From NCBI GenBank assembly GCA_036013505.1, contig CP107851.1:6408501-6472500 (forward strand): a stretch of 64,000 nt of DNA, written 5' to 3'. Under the pieces are notes generated by a model. That model saw only the letters and a list, made by a program, of their open reading frames with translations. It made no database searches and had not been told where the DNA came from. Position numbers and translations under genes: made by a program. Within the stretch, counting starts at the first letter, position 1. Each line of letters begins with the position of its first letter. Origin of the DNA: Streptomyces sp. NBC_00510. GTDB taxonomy: Bacteria > Actinomycetota > Actinomycetes > Streptomycetales > Streptomycetaceae. This document shows, piece after piece, positions 32,595 through 43,700 of this stretch.

Positions 32595-33743
32595 ATGACT
32601 GCTGACGCCACCGCTCCCGCACTCCGCATCGGCCCGCACACCGTGTGGCCCCCGGTGGTGCTGGCACCGATGGCGGGGATCACCAACGCGCCGTTCCGCA
32701 CGCTGTGCCGCGAGTTCTCCGGCGGCAAGGGGCTCTTCGTCTCGGAGATGATCACCACCCGTGCCCTCGTCGAGCGCAACGACAAGACGATGCAGCTGAT
32801 CCACTTCGACGGCACCGAGAAGCCCCGTTCGATCCAGCTGTACGGGGTGGACCCGGTCACCGTCGGCAAGGCGGTCCGGATGATCGTCGACGAGGACCTC
32901 GCCGACCACATCGACCTGAACTTCGGCTGCCCGGTCCCGAAGGTGACCCGCAAGGGCGGCGGCTCGGCCCTGCCCTACAAGCGCAACCTGCTCCGCTCGA
33001 TCCTGCGCGAGGCGGTCGGCAACGCGGGCGACCTGCCGGTCACCATCAAGATGCGCAAGGGCATCGACGACGACCACACCACCTACCTGGACGCCGGCCG
33101 GATCGCGGTCGAGGAGGGTGTCACCGCCGTCGCGCTGCACGGCAGGACCGCCGCCCAGCACTACGGCGGCACGGCCGACTGGGAGGCGATCGCCCGCCTC
33201 AAGGAGCACGTCCCGGAGATCCCGGTGCTGGGCAACGGCGACATCTGGAGCGCCGCGGACGCCGTCCGGATGATGCGGGAGACGGGTTGCGACGGTGTCG
33301 TCGTCGGCCGCGGCTGCCTCGGCCGCCCGTGGCTCTTCGGCGACCTCGTGGCCGCCTTCGAGGGCGGCGGCGCCCCCGCCGCCCCGACGCTGCGCGAGGT
33401 CGCCGGCGTCATGCGGCGGCACGCCGGGCTGCTGGGGGAGTGGTTGGGCGACGAGGGGCGCGGCGTCATCGACTTCCGCAAGCACGTCGCCTGGTACACC
33501 AAGGGCTTCTCGGTCGGCTCGGAGATGCGCCGCAAGCTCGCGATGACCTCCTCCCTCGCCGAGCTCGACGCCCACCTCGCCGACCTCGACCTGGACCAGG
33601 AATGGCCGGATGGCGCCGAGGGACCGCGCGGCCGGACGGCCGGGAGCAAGCGCGTGGTGCTCCCGGACGGCTGGCTGGAGGACCCGTACGACTGCTCGGT
33701 GGTCGTCGGCGCCGACGCCGAGCTGGACACTTCGGGCGGCTGA
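32595..33743 (+). CDS. dusB: tRNA-dihydrouridine synthase (DusB type)
   Basis: A 382-residue FMN-dependent enzyme that reduces uridine to dihydrouridine in the tRNA D-loop. The TIM barrel starts VVLAPMAGITNAPFRTLC. The catalytic Cys is in HIDLNFGCPVPKVTRKGGGSAL (about residue 114), with flavin contacts at TIKMRKGID, ALHGRTAAQHY, VLGNGDIW and VVGRGCLGRPW. GAGAAT (32582-32587) is 7 nt before ATG 32595, giving a leaderless start; the ATG at 32586 overlaps that hexamer and is less likely. Confidence 0.94.
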   Translation: MTADATAPALRIGPHTVWPPVVLAPMAGITNAPFRTLCREFSGGKGLFVSEMITTRALVERNDKTMQLIHFDGTEKPRSIQLYGVDPVTVGKAVRMIVDEDLADHIDLNFGCPVPKVTRKGGGSALPYKRNLLRSILREAVGNAGDLPVTIKMRKGIDDDHTTYLDAGRIAVEEGVTAVALHGRTAAQHYGGTADWEAIARLKEHVPEIPVLGNGDIWSAADAVRMMRETGCDGVVVGRGCLGRPWLFGDLVAAFEGGGAPAAPTLREVAGVMRRHAGLLGEWLGDEGRGVIDFRKHVAWYTKGFSVGSEMRRKLAMTSSLAELDAHLADLDLDQEWPDGAEGPRGRTAGSKRVVLPDGWLEDPYDCSVVVGADAELDTSGG

Positions 33744-34143
33744 GGACGTTTCGCCGGTCCGCGGGGACGTCCGGACTGTAAGACGAACCGCGGGCAGAGC
33801 GAGTGATTCTCGCCACGCCTGATAGGGGTATCGCTCAAATGAGCACCCCGAGTGTCACCACACCTCTCCAATGAGTGGCACTGAGTGTCATCGTTGTCGT
33901 GGCCACATGGTCAAGTCATCCCTCACGTGGAGTGACCGGCTCCGAGCGCGGCGATCACGTGGCGAGAGCATGTGTTCGATGGTTGAACGCATCCTCCGTT
34001 CACCCGGAGGGACGCCATGACTTTCGATCTCTCGGCGGATGGGTGGTTACGACCGTGTGACCTGGTGATTGACGTACTGCAGCGCCTTCGAGATGGGTAC
34101 GCTCCCCGCCGTCAGGGCATCCCGGCCGCGAGGAGCGAGTCCC
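33744..34143 (+). other. 400-bp gap before ppdK
   Basis: No convincing gene. It holds an imperfect direct repeat built on AATGAG...GAGTGTCA (33836-33858 and 33868-33891), a small GCTC/GAGC hairpin (33834-33845) beside the first copy, TTGACG at 34069-34074 as a possible -35, and one short ORF with a good ribosome-binding site (listed separately). It is probably the ppdK promoter and leader. Confidence 0.5.
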
Positions 34144-36858
<2,715 letters not shown>

Positions 36859-36890
36859 CCCGGCCCGGAAGACCATCTCCCACCCTCACC

Positions 36891-36924
36891 GGGGGCGGCA
36901 CCTTTGTGCGAAGGTGCCGCCCCC
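36891..36924 (+). terminator. ppdK terminator hairpin
   Basis: Perfect 14-bp stem (left arm GGGGGCGGCACCTT) with a 6-nt TGTGCG loop, 32 bp after ppdK and before the convergent PhoX-like gene. Confidence 0.8.
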
Positions 36925-36941
36925 GCTTCCGTTCCGCCCGG

Positions 36942-38099
36942 CTACGAACGGAACGGGCCGCGCACCTCGTAGGTGATGCCGCCCGACGAACTGCCGCTCG
37001 TGCCGCGCTGCGAGGAGAAGTACAGCCGGGTGCCGTCGGGGGAGAAGGCGGGACCGGTGATCTCGGAGGCGGACTGGCCGCTGACCCGCAGGAACGGCGA
37101 GACGACGTCGTCCGGGGTGATCAGGCAGATCTCCATGGTGCCGCCGTCCTCGGCGACGTAGAGGTCCCCCGAGGAGCTGCCGGTGATGTTGTCCACACCC
37201 GTCAGCGGGGCGCTGCCGGAGACGAGGGAGTCGTCGTACGCCAGCGCGTAGGTGCCGGCGGCCAGGTCGAGCCGCCAGACGCGGTTGTCGCCCTTGGTGG
37301 TGAACCAGACGGTGTCGTCGGCGTAGTGGCAGCCCTCGCCGCCGTTGAACCTCTTCGCGCCGGACACCTGGCTGCGGGTGGCGGTCGGGGAGCCGTCGGG
37401 GTCGGGCACGTTCGCCCAGGTGAAGGAGCCCGAGGCGGCGGTGCCGGCGACCAGCACCTGCAGGGTCCCGGCCGACAGGTCGCCCCAAGTGGCCGGGACG
37501 AACCGGTAGAAGCAGCCGTTGGTCTCGTCCTCGGTCAGGTAGACCACCTCGCGCACGGGGTCGGCGGCGGCCGCCTCGTGCTTGAACCTGCCCATGGCGG
37601 CGCGGCGGACGGCCGCCTCCACGCCCCGGGGGTCGGTCTCGTACACGTGGCCGAGGCTGACCTCCTCGCAGGACAGCCAGCTGTTCCAGGGCGTCCTGCC
37701 GCCCGCGCAGTTCTGCCGGGTACCGGAGAGGATGCGGTAGGCGCCCGTGACGCTGCCCGAGGCGTTGAACCGCACCGCGCTCGCACCACCGTTCGGGTCG
37801 ATCTCCGAGTTGGAGACGTAGATCCAGCCGGTGCCGTCGGCGAAGCACGCGCCGCCGTCGGGCGCGCTGTGCCAGGTGTACGACGTGCCCGCGACCTTCT
37901 GGCCGGAGCGGGCGACGACACGGCTGGTGAAACCGCCGGGCAGGGCGATGCCGTTGGCGTCGGGCGCCTGCAGCGCGCCGTAGGGGCCGACACCGGGCTG
38001 GGCGGGTGCGGCGTGGACCGCCCCGCGCATCAGGGTGCCGCCGAAGGCGGCCGCCGAGCTGCCGACCACCGCTCCGCGCAGGAAGGTTCGACGTTCCAC
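36942..38099 (-). CDS. PhoX-like secreted phosphatase (Tat substrate)
   Basis: A 385-residue DUF839/PhoX-family protein. The N-terminus ERRTFLRGAVVGSSAAAFGG is a twin-arginine signal, with cleavage probably after AVHAAPA (about residue 33). The beta-propeller body includes SCEEVSLGHVYETDP, REVVYLTEDETNGCFYRFVP, GGEGCHYADDTVWFTTKGD, DNITGSSSGDLYVAEDGG and EITGPAFSPDGTRLYFSSQRG, the family iron/calcium-site segments. PhoX enzymes hydrolyse phosphomonoesters outside the cell. GTG 38099 follows GGAG with 5 nt spacing. A possible PHO box lies upstream. Confidence 0.85.
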   Translation of the reverse strand: MERRTFLRGAVVGSSAAAFGGTLMRGAVHAAPAQPGVGPYGALQAPDANGIALPGGFTSRVVARSGQKVAGTSYTWHSAPDGGACFADGTGWIYVSNSEIDPNGGASAVRFNASGSVTGAYRILSGTRQNCAGGRTPWNSWLSCEEVSLGHVYETDPRGVEAAVRRAAMGRFKHEAAAADPVREVVYLTEDETNGCFYRFVPATWGDLSAGTLQVLVAGTAASGSFTWANVPDPDGSPTATRSQVSGAKRFNGGEGCHYADDTVWFTTKGDNRVWRLDLAAGTYALAYDDSLVSGSAPLTGVDNITGSSSGDLYVAEDGGTMEICLITPDDVVSPFLRVSGQSASEITGPAFSPDGTRLYFSSQRGTSGSSSGGITYEVRGPFRS

Positions 38100-38187
38100 G
38101 ATCACTCCAGGGACGACGGGGTGGCCCGCCCGGACCCATCGCCGCGGGCGGGTCGCGCACCGGAAGGCTAGGGTGCGCCCCCCGACG

Positions 38188-38209
38188 TCTTCACCAACAC
38201 AGCGTGAAC
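38188..38209 (-). promoter_or_regulatory. Possible PHO box upstream of the PhoX-like gene
   Basis: On the minus strand, GTTCACGCTGT is followed directly by GTTGGTGAAGA: two 11-nt units like the PhoP direct repeat (GTTCACC-type), the second degenerate. A TAGCCT -10-like hexamer lies at 38165-38170, 18 nt downstream. Confidence 0.35.
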
Positions 38210-38266
38210 CCCCCGCCACGGTCTGTCGGATTCACCGTCATGGCAGAGGGCGTGGGACGCGGCGGC

Positions 38267-39193
38267 TCACCCCGCCGCGGGCAGCTCGTAGCGGACGCCC
38301 GTCAGTTGTTCGGAGGCCGCCCACAGCAGCTCGCCCGCCCGGTCGTCGCGGGTCCACGGGGCGCGCCAGGAGGGGGCCGGGGAGCCGCGCCAGCCCTGGA
38401 AGCGGGGACCGGTGAAGGAGTCGGGGAGCACGCCGGGGGCCGTGGCGGCGTACAGCAGCGGGAGCGCGCCGGCGTCCGCGGACTGGGCGATCACCCGGTT
38501 GCCGAGGTTCACCACGCGTTCGACGGTCCGGCGGTTCTCCATGCGCGCGGCGCGGGTCTGCAACGCGGTGCTCGCGTAGCCGGGGTGCGCCGCCGCGACG
38601 ACGGTGCCGGCGCCCGCGGCCGCCAGCCGCCGGGACAGCTCGTGGACGAAGAGCAGGTTGGCGCTCTTGGAACGGGCGTAGGCGACCCAACGGCGGTAGC
38701 GGCGCTCGCTGTTGAGGTCACCGGGGTCGATGGTGGCGACCGCGTGCATGCTGCTGGAGACGGAGACGACCCGCGCGCCCGGGGTGGACAGCAGGCGCGG
38801 CAGCAGCAGCCCGGTGAGGGCGAAGTGGCCGAGGTGGTTCACACCCATCTGGGTCTCGAAGCCGTCGGCGGTGGTGCCGTGCGGCAGGGCCATCACACCG
38901 GCGTTGTTGACCAGCAGGTCAAGCCCGGTGCCGTCGTACCCGGCGGCGAAGGCGCGCACCGAGGACAGGTCGCCCAGGTCGAGGTGACGGTATCCGGCGC
39001 GGGCGTCGGGCACCTCGGCCTTCAGGCGGTCGACGGCCTCCTTGCCGCGCGTCTCGCTGCGGCAGGCGAGCAGCACCCTGGCGCCCCTGCGGGCGAGCTC
39101 GCGGGCGGTGCAGTAGCCGATGCCGCTGTTCGCACCGGTGACGACGGCCGTGCGGCCGCTCTGGTCGGGGATGTCGTGCGCGCTCCAAGCCAT
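38267..39193 (-). CDS. Short-chain dehydrogenase/reductase
   Basis: A 308-residue SDR of the retinol-dehydrogenase-like type. The cofactor motif is VVTGANSGIGYCTA (TGxxxGIG, about residues 18-31), NNAGVMALP follows (about 90), and the catalytic Ser/Tyr/Lys are in VSVSSSMH and YARSK. The RS after the first strand (LLACRSETRG) favours NADP. TACGCT (39201-39206) is 7 nt before the ATG, so the mRNA is probably leaderless. The substrate is unknown. Confidence 0.9.
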   Translation of the reverse strand: MAWSAHDIPDQSGRTAVVTGANSGIGYCTARELARRGARVLLACRSETRGKEAVDRLKAEVPDARAGYRHLDLGDLSSVRAFAAGYDGTGLDLLVNNAGVMALPHGTTADGFETQMGVNHLGHFALTGLLLPRLLSTPGARVVSVSSSMHAVATIDPGDLNSERRYRRWVAYARSKSANLLFVHELSRRLAAAGAGTVVAAAHPGYASTALQTRAARMENRRTVERVVNLGNRVIAQSADAGALPLLYAATAPGVLPDSFTGPRFQGWRGSPAPSWRAPWTRDDRAGELLWAASEQLTGVRYELPAAG

Positions 39194-39253
39194 GCGGGCC
39201 AGCGTAGGGCCGCCGCGCCGCCCTCCACACGGGTGCGCGACGGCCCGTCGGCG

Positions 39254-39460
39254 TCAGGAGTGCGGGGGACGGTCCTCGCCGGTGCCGCCGGTGCCGCCGG
39301 TGCCGAACTCGTCGCCCAGCTTGTCCTGAGCGGTGTCGACCTGGCGCTGGTACTTCCCGCCGGTCTTCTCGTCCAGCATGTCGCCGCCCTTGTCGATGCC
39401 CTTCTGGGACTGGCTCTCGTGGCCCTTCAGCTTGGCCTTGATCTTGTCGAACATGGACAT
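39254..39460 (-). CDS. MT0933-like small antitoxin-family protein
   Basis: A 68-residue, highly charged, helical protein. MSMFDKIKAKLKGHESQSQKGIDKGGDMLDEKTGGKYQRQVDTAQDKL follows the Rv0909/MT0933 antitoxin pattern (FDK..., GIDK.GD..DEKTGGKY). The tail is a Gly/Thr repeat and acidic. No partner toxin ORF is adjacent, as is common for this family in Streptomyces, so a role as antitoxin is only a family label. GAGGAGG lies 6 nt before the ATG. Confidence 0.7.
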   Translation of the reverse strand: MSMFDKIKAKLKGHESQSQKGIDKGGDMLDEKTGGKYQRQVDTAQDKLGDEFGTGGTGGTGEDRPPHS

Positions 39461-40108
39461 CGCTGTCCTCCTCGCCGTGAGTGGCACTTCTCTCAGCATC
39501 ACCGCCCCGCCGAAGATCCGCATCCGGAACCCGCGAGTGGTCGAAGTCGCAGGTCAGAGCGGTGACGCGGGGCGTGAAGCGCGGCGTGGCCGGGGCCGGA
39601 CGCCGTGCCCGGACCCCGGAGCCGCAGTCACGGGGACCACCGGCCGGGGGCGTCCCGTGGCGGCGGCGCACCGGCGGCGAGGCCCGCCGTCCGAAGCCCC
39701 CGGGCAGGGGTCGCGGGGCGGTGGCACACGCGCCGTCCAGCGCACGGCGGTTGCCGCCGAGGGCCACGGGCCCCGGGCGGTCGACGCGAGGTGCGGCCGC
39801 GGCGGGCGCTCGTGCGGTTGCACATGCCTGCGGGCTGGGCCGCGGTGTGAGGGGCGGATTGCGGGCGCTCGCGTGGTGGTCTCGTGTCGGCAGCGATCCG
39901 GGGTGACCCATTGTGCCGGTGCGGCCGCCTGCCCCAACAGGGGAGCCCGGCGGGTCCGACGTTTCGCTCTGGGAGGGGAGACGCGGCAGTGGCGTCGGAG
40001 GGCGACCGGAATCCGGGTCTGGGTGCGAGGCGCCGTGCCGGGCGGGGGCGACCGTCGGGTTCGCCGTCGCGCCGGGCCCATCGGGACGCGTGCCGGACGG
40101 GCGGCCGG
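39461..40108. other. 648-bp stretch without a recognisable gene
   Basis: Several long frames are open here only because of the very high GC content. Their translations are Arg/Pro/Gly-rich and show no domain or codon bias. No hairpin or repeat stood out. It may be decayed sequence. Confidence 0.55.
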
Positions 40109-40756
40109 TCAGGGGGCGGGGGACACCCGGCCGCCGATGTCGACGGTGCCGTCGGGGTGGACCCGGGTCAGGATCTGTGAGCCCACGCCCTGGCGGACGT
40201 CCAGCGGGCGTCCCAGCTCGCCGGTGAGCACGAGCGCCGCGGCGCCCGTCGCCTCGTCCTCCACGATCCCGTCGCCGCGGCGCGGGAAGGCCCGTGCCCG
40301 GACGCGTCCGGCCGCCTCGTCCGCCCAGGCCCAGGCGTAGAGCCAGCCCTCACCGGGCGGTGGCGCGGGGAGCGCGTCCACCTCCTCGGGTGAGCCGAAC
40401 CGCTGGGTGCGACGCCCCGACGCCCACTCCGCTCGCGCGCGCACCCAGGTGAAGGCGCCCTCCGTCCAGGCCTTCACCTCGCCGGCCGGCGGCCGCAGCA
40501 CCTCGGCCCCGAGCAGCCACGCCGTCCCCACCGTCGGATGGCCCGCGAAGGGCAGCCGCACGCTCGGCGTCCAGATGTCGACGACGCCGCGTGCGGCGTC
40601 GTCGACGAACACGGTCTCGCTGTAGCCGAGCTCCGCGGCGAACCGCTGCCGCGCCTGCGTCCCGGGTACGGACGCACCGTCCCGTACCACCCCGAGCAGG
40701 TTCCCGCCCCGCCCCTCGGGGCCGATGAACACGCGCAGCACCTCGACCTCGGCCAT
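40109..40756 (-). CDS. PhzF-family isomerase/epimerase, short form
   Basis: A 215-residue protein with the PhzF fold markers: N-terminal EVLRVFIGPEGRGGNLLGVV, the catalytic-Glu motif ELGYSETVFV (about residues 41-50) and LPFAGHPTVGTAWLL (about 68-82), then EDEATGAAALVLTGELG. Typical family members have 260-300 residues, so the C-terminal half is trimmed. The reaction is unknown. TTGAAT (40763-40768) lies 6 nt before ATG 40756, preferred over the ATG at 40768 for that reason. It lies 28 bp after the nirD stop, same direction. Confidence 0.85.
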   Translation of the reverse strand: MAEVEVLRVFIGPEGRGGNLLGVVRDGASVPGTQARQRFAAELGYSETVFVDDAARGVVDIWTPSVRLPFAGHPTVGTAWLLGAEVLRPPAGEVKAWTEGAFTWVRARAEWASGRRTQRFGSPEEVDALPAPPPGEGWLYAWAWADEAAGRVRARAFPRRGDGIVEDEATGAAALVLTGELGRPLDVRQGVGSQILTRVHPDGTVDIGGRVSPAP

Positions 40757-40784
40757 GGACCGATTCAAGCAGGTGCCCGGCCCG

Positions 40785-41117
40785 TCACCGCACCCGCACC
40801 GGGAAGGCCGGCACCGAGACCGCCTCGTCGTCGAGGCAGCGGCCGTCCTCCAGGTCGAAGCGCTGCTTGAGCAGCGGGGAGGCGACGAAGGCCCGGCCCT
40901 CGGCGGTGGAGCCGAGCAGGCCGCGGGACAGGACGTAGGCGCCGGTGAAGGGGTCGCGGTTGTCGATGGCGTACGGGCGCCCGTGCCGGTCGGTGAAGAG
41001 GGCCGCCTGCCGGCCGTCGGGGAGGAGGGCGGCGACGCCGCGGCCGGGGGTGAGGGCGTCGTGGTCGCAGACGGCGAACCAGCCGGCGGTTCCGGGGAGG
41101 AGGACTTCGACGTTCAT
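40785..41117 (-). CDS. nirD: Nitrite reductase (NADH) small subunit
   Basis: A 110-residue NirD with a Rieske-like beta fold that lacks the Fe-S ligands, as is normal for NirD. Conserved segments are DRHGRPYAIDNRDPFTGAYVLSRGLLG and VASPLLKQRFDLEDGRCLDDE. It partners NirB in cytoplasmic NADH-dependent reduction of nitrite to ammonium. The ATG overlaps the nirB stop by 4 nt (ATGA), so the two are translationally coupled. Confidence 0.94.
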   Translation of the reverse strand: MNVEVLLPGTAGWFAVCDHDALTPGRGVAALLPDGRQAALFTDRHGRPYAIDNRDPFTGAYVLSRGLLGSTAEGRAFVASPLLKQRFDLEDGRCLDDEAVSVPAFPVRVR

Positions 41118-43699
41118 GCGGTGGTGGTCCCTTCGAGGGTGCGGACGGGGAGCACGGGGCCGGCGAGCAGGTCGAGGTCGGGCTTGACCTGGTCCCGCTC
41201 GGGGACGAAGCGGACCGAGGGGTCGGGCACGCCGGGCGCGTTGACGAAGGAGACGAAGCGCCGCAGCCGCTCCGGGTCCCCCAGCGTCTGCGCCCACTCG
41301 TCGCGGTAGTGGGCGACGTGGTCGGCCATCAGCCGCTCCAGCTCCCCGCAGATGCCGAGCGAGTCGTGGACGACGACGTCGCGTACGTGGCCGAGCCCGC
41401 CCTCGATCCGCTCCAGCCAGGCGGAGGTGCGCTCCAGGCGGTCGGCGGTGCGGATGTAGAACATCAGGAATCGGTCGACCAGCCGGACCAGTTCGGCGTC
41501 GCTCAGGTCCTGGGCGAGCAGGTCCGCGTGACGCGGGGTGGCGCCGCCGTTGCCGCCGACGTAGAGGTTCCAGCCGCTCGCGGTGGCGATGACGCCGAAG
41601 TCCTTGCTCCGCGCCTCCGCGCACTCGCGCTGGCAGCCGGAGACGGCGGACTTGAGCTTGTGCGGGGACCGCAGGCCCCGGTAGCGCAGTTCCAGGTCGA
41701 TGGCCATGCGGACGCTGTCCTGCACGCCGTAGCGGCACCAGGTCTGCCCGACGCAGGACTTCACGGTGCGCAGCGCCTTGCCGTACGCGTGCCCGGACTC
41801 GAAGCCGGCGTCCACCAGCCGGGTCCAGATCATCGGGAGCTGGTCGACCCGGGCGCCGAACAGGTCGATCCGCTGACCACCGGTGATCTTGGTGTAGAGG
41901 CCGAAGTCGCGGGCCACCTCTCCGATGACGATCAGCTTCTCCGGGGTGATCTCCCCGCCCGGGATGCGGGGCACGATCGAGTACGACCCGTTTCTCTGCA
42001 GGTTGGCCAGGAAGTGGTCGTTGGTGTCCTGCAGCGCGGCCTGCTCGCCGTCCAGGACGTAGCCGGAGGCGCCGATCGCCGGGGCGAGCGAGGCGATGAT
42101 CGACCCGACGGCCGGCTTGCAGACCTCGCAGCCGTCGCCGCCGCGTGCGCCCTCGCGGCCGTGACGGTCGAGCAGCTCGCGGAAACCGGTGATCCGCAGC
42201 GCCCGCACGATCTCGTAGAGCTCCTGGCGGGTCTGGGCGAAGCAGCCGCACAGCCCTTTGTCGACCTCGACGCCGGAGGCCTCCAGCTCGGCGGTGACCA
42301 ACTGACCCAGCACCTTCACGCAACTGCCGCAGCCGGTCCCGGCCCTGGTGCACTTCTTCACCTCGGGGACCGTCGTGCAGCCGTGCTCCGTGACCGCGCC
42401 GCGGATCGTGCCCTTGGTGACGTTGTGGCAGGAGCAGATCACCGCCTCGTCCGGCAGCGCCGACGGGCCCAGCGCCACGGGGGTGCCCGCGCCCGCCGGG
42501 AGCACCAGCTGCTCCGCGGGGACCGGGGGCACCGAGCCGGTGAGCGGGCGCAGCATGCCGTACTGCTCGGCGTCGCCGACGAGGATGCCGCCCAGCAGCA
42601 CGCCGTCCGGCGAGACGACCAGCTTCTTGTAGACCCCGGAGCGCGAGTCGGAGTAGACAACGTCGAGGCAGCCCGCGGTCGCGCCGTGGGCGTCGCCGAA
42701 GGAGGCCACGTCCACGCCGAGCAGCTTGAGCTTGGTGGAGGTGTCGGCGCCGGTGAAGGAGCCCTCCTGGCCGGCGATGGCCTTCGCCGCGGTCTCCGCC
42801 ATGTCGTAGCCCGGCGCCACCAGGCCGTACACCCTGCCGTCCGAGGCCAGGGCGCACTCGCCGATCGCGTAGACCCGCGGGTCCTCGGTGCGGCAGGTCG
42901 CGTCGACGACGATCCCGCCGCGCTCGCCGACCGGCAGCCCGCACTCACGGGCGAGCTGGTCGCGCGGCCGTACGCCCGCGGAGAAGACCACCAGGTCGAC
43001 GTCGAGCGACGAGCCGTCCGACAAGGCCATGGCCCGGACCGAGCCGTCGGCGGTCGTGACGATCTCCTGCGTGCCCACCCCCGTGTGGACGGTCACGCCC
43101 ATGCCCTCGACCGTGCGCCGCAGCGCCTCGCCGCCGCCCTCGTCGACCTGCACCGGCATCAGCCGGGGCGCGAACTCCACGACGTGCGTGTCCAGTCCGA
43201 GCCCCTTGAGCGCGCCGGCCGCCTCCAGCCCGAGCAGCCCCCCGCCGACGACCGCGCCGGTGCGCGAGGTCATCGCGTACTCCTCGATCGCCAGCAGGTC
43301 CTCGATGGTGCGGTAGACGAAGCACCCCGTCGCGTCCTTGCCGGGGACCGGCGGCACGAAGGGGTACGAACCGGTGGCGAGCACCAGGGTGTCGTAGCCG
43401 ACCGTGAGCCCGGAGCGGGCGGTGACGGTCCGGGCCCGGCGGTCCACGGCGACCGCCGGGTCGCCCAGGTGGAGTTCGATGCCGTGCTCCGCCATGAAGC
43501 CGGCCTCCACCAGGGACAGCCCCTCCGGGCCGGTGCCGGCGAAGTACGAGCTGAGGTGGACGCGGTCGTACGCCGGGCGGGGCTCCTCGCAGAGCACCAC
43601 CACACGGGCGCGGGAGGTCAGGCCGCGGTCGGCCAGCGCCTCCAGGAACCGCTGTCCGACCATCCCGTGGCCGACGAGGACGATGGTGGGCGTGGTCAT
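41114..43699 (-). CDS. nirB: Nitrite reductase (NADH) large subunit
   Basis: An 861-residue multidomain enzyme reducing nitrite to ammonium. The N-terminal FAD/NAD reductase domain (about 1-300) begins IVLVGHGMVGQRFLEAL. BFD-like [2Fe-2S] segments follow (CSCHNVTKGT..CTRAGTGCGSC, about 425-465, and CGCF..GCEVC). The C-terminal sulfite/nitrite reductase domain carries siroheme/[4Fe-4S] cysteines in CVGQTWCRYG and SGCQRECAEA. It starts 1 nt after the stop of the FAD reductase gene and overlaps nirD: a tight operon, probably under the GlnR-like box upstream. Confidence 0.95.
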   Translation of the reverse strand: MTTPTIVLVGHGMVGQRFLEALADRGLTSRARVVVLCEEPRPAYDRVHLSSYFAGTGPEGLSLVEAGFMAEHGIELHLGDPAVAVDRRARTVTARSGLTVGYDTLVLATGSYPFVPPVPGKDATGCFVYRTIEDLLAIEEYAMTSRTGAVVGGGLLGLEAAGALKGLGLDTHVVEFAPRLMPVQVDEGGGEALRRTVEGMGVTVHTGVGTQEIVTTADGSVRAMALSDGSSLDVDLVVFSAGVRPRDQLARECGLPVGERGGIVVDATCRTEDPRVYAIGECALASDGRVYGLVAPGYDMAETAAKAIAGQEGSFTGADTSTKLKLLGVDVASFGDAHGATAGCLDVVYSDSRSGVYKKLVVSPDGVLLGGILVGDAEQYGMLRPLTGSVPPVPAEQLVLPAGAGTPVALGPSALPDEAVICSCHNVTKGTIRGAVTEHGCTTVPEVKKCTRAGTGCGSCVKVLGQLVTAELEASGVEVDKGLCGCFAQTRQELYEIVRALRITGFRELLDRHGREGARGGDGCEVCKPAVGSIIASLAPAIGASGYVLDGEQAALQDTNDHFLANLQRNGSYSIVPRIPGGEITPEKLIVIGEVARDFGLYTKITGGQRIDLFGARVDQLPMIWTRLVDAGFESGHAYGKALRTVKSCVGQTWCRYGVQDSVRMAIDLELRYRGLRSPHKLKSAVSGCQRECAEARSKDFGVIATASGWNLYVGGNGGATPRHADLLAQDLSDAELVRLVDRFLMFYIRTADRLERTSAWLERIEGGLGHVRDVVVHDSLGICGELERLMADHVAHYRDEWAQTLGDPERLRRFVSFVNAPGVPDPSVRFVPERDQVKPDLDLLAGPVLPVRTLEGTTTA

Positions 43700-43700
43700 G

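Noticed and set aside
33975..33989. GTTC-N7-GAAC in the ppdK upstream gap as a LexA-type SOS box
   Set aside because: The half-sites are in the wrong order and the spacing does not fit the actinobacterial CGAAC-N4-GTTCG box.
33875..34060. 61-codon frame upstream of ppdK
   Set aside because: No ribosome-binding site or family; it overlaps the promoter region.
39554..40081. 175-codon minus-strand frame in the gap after the SDR and antitoxin-like genes
   Set aside because: Arg/Pro-rich with no domain, no Shine-Dalgarno and no codon bias.
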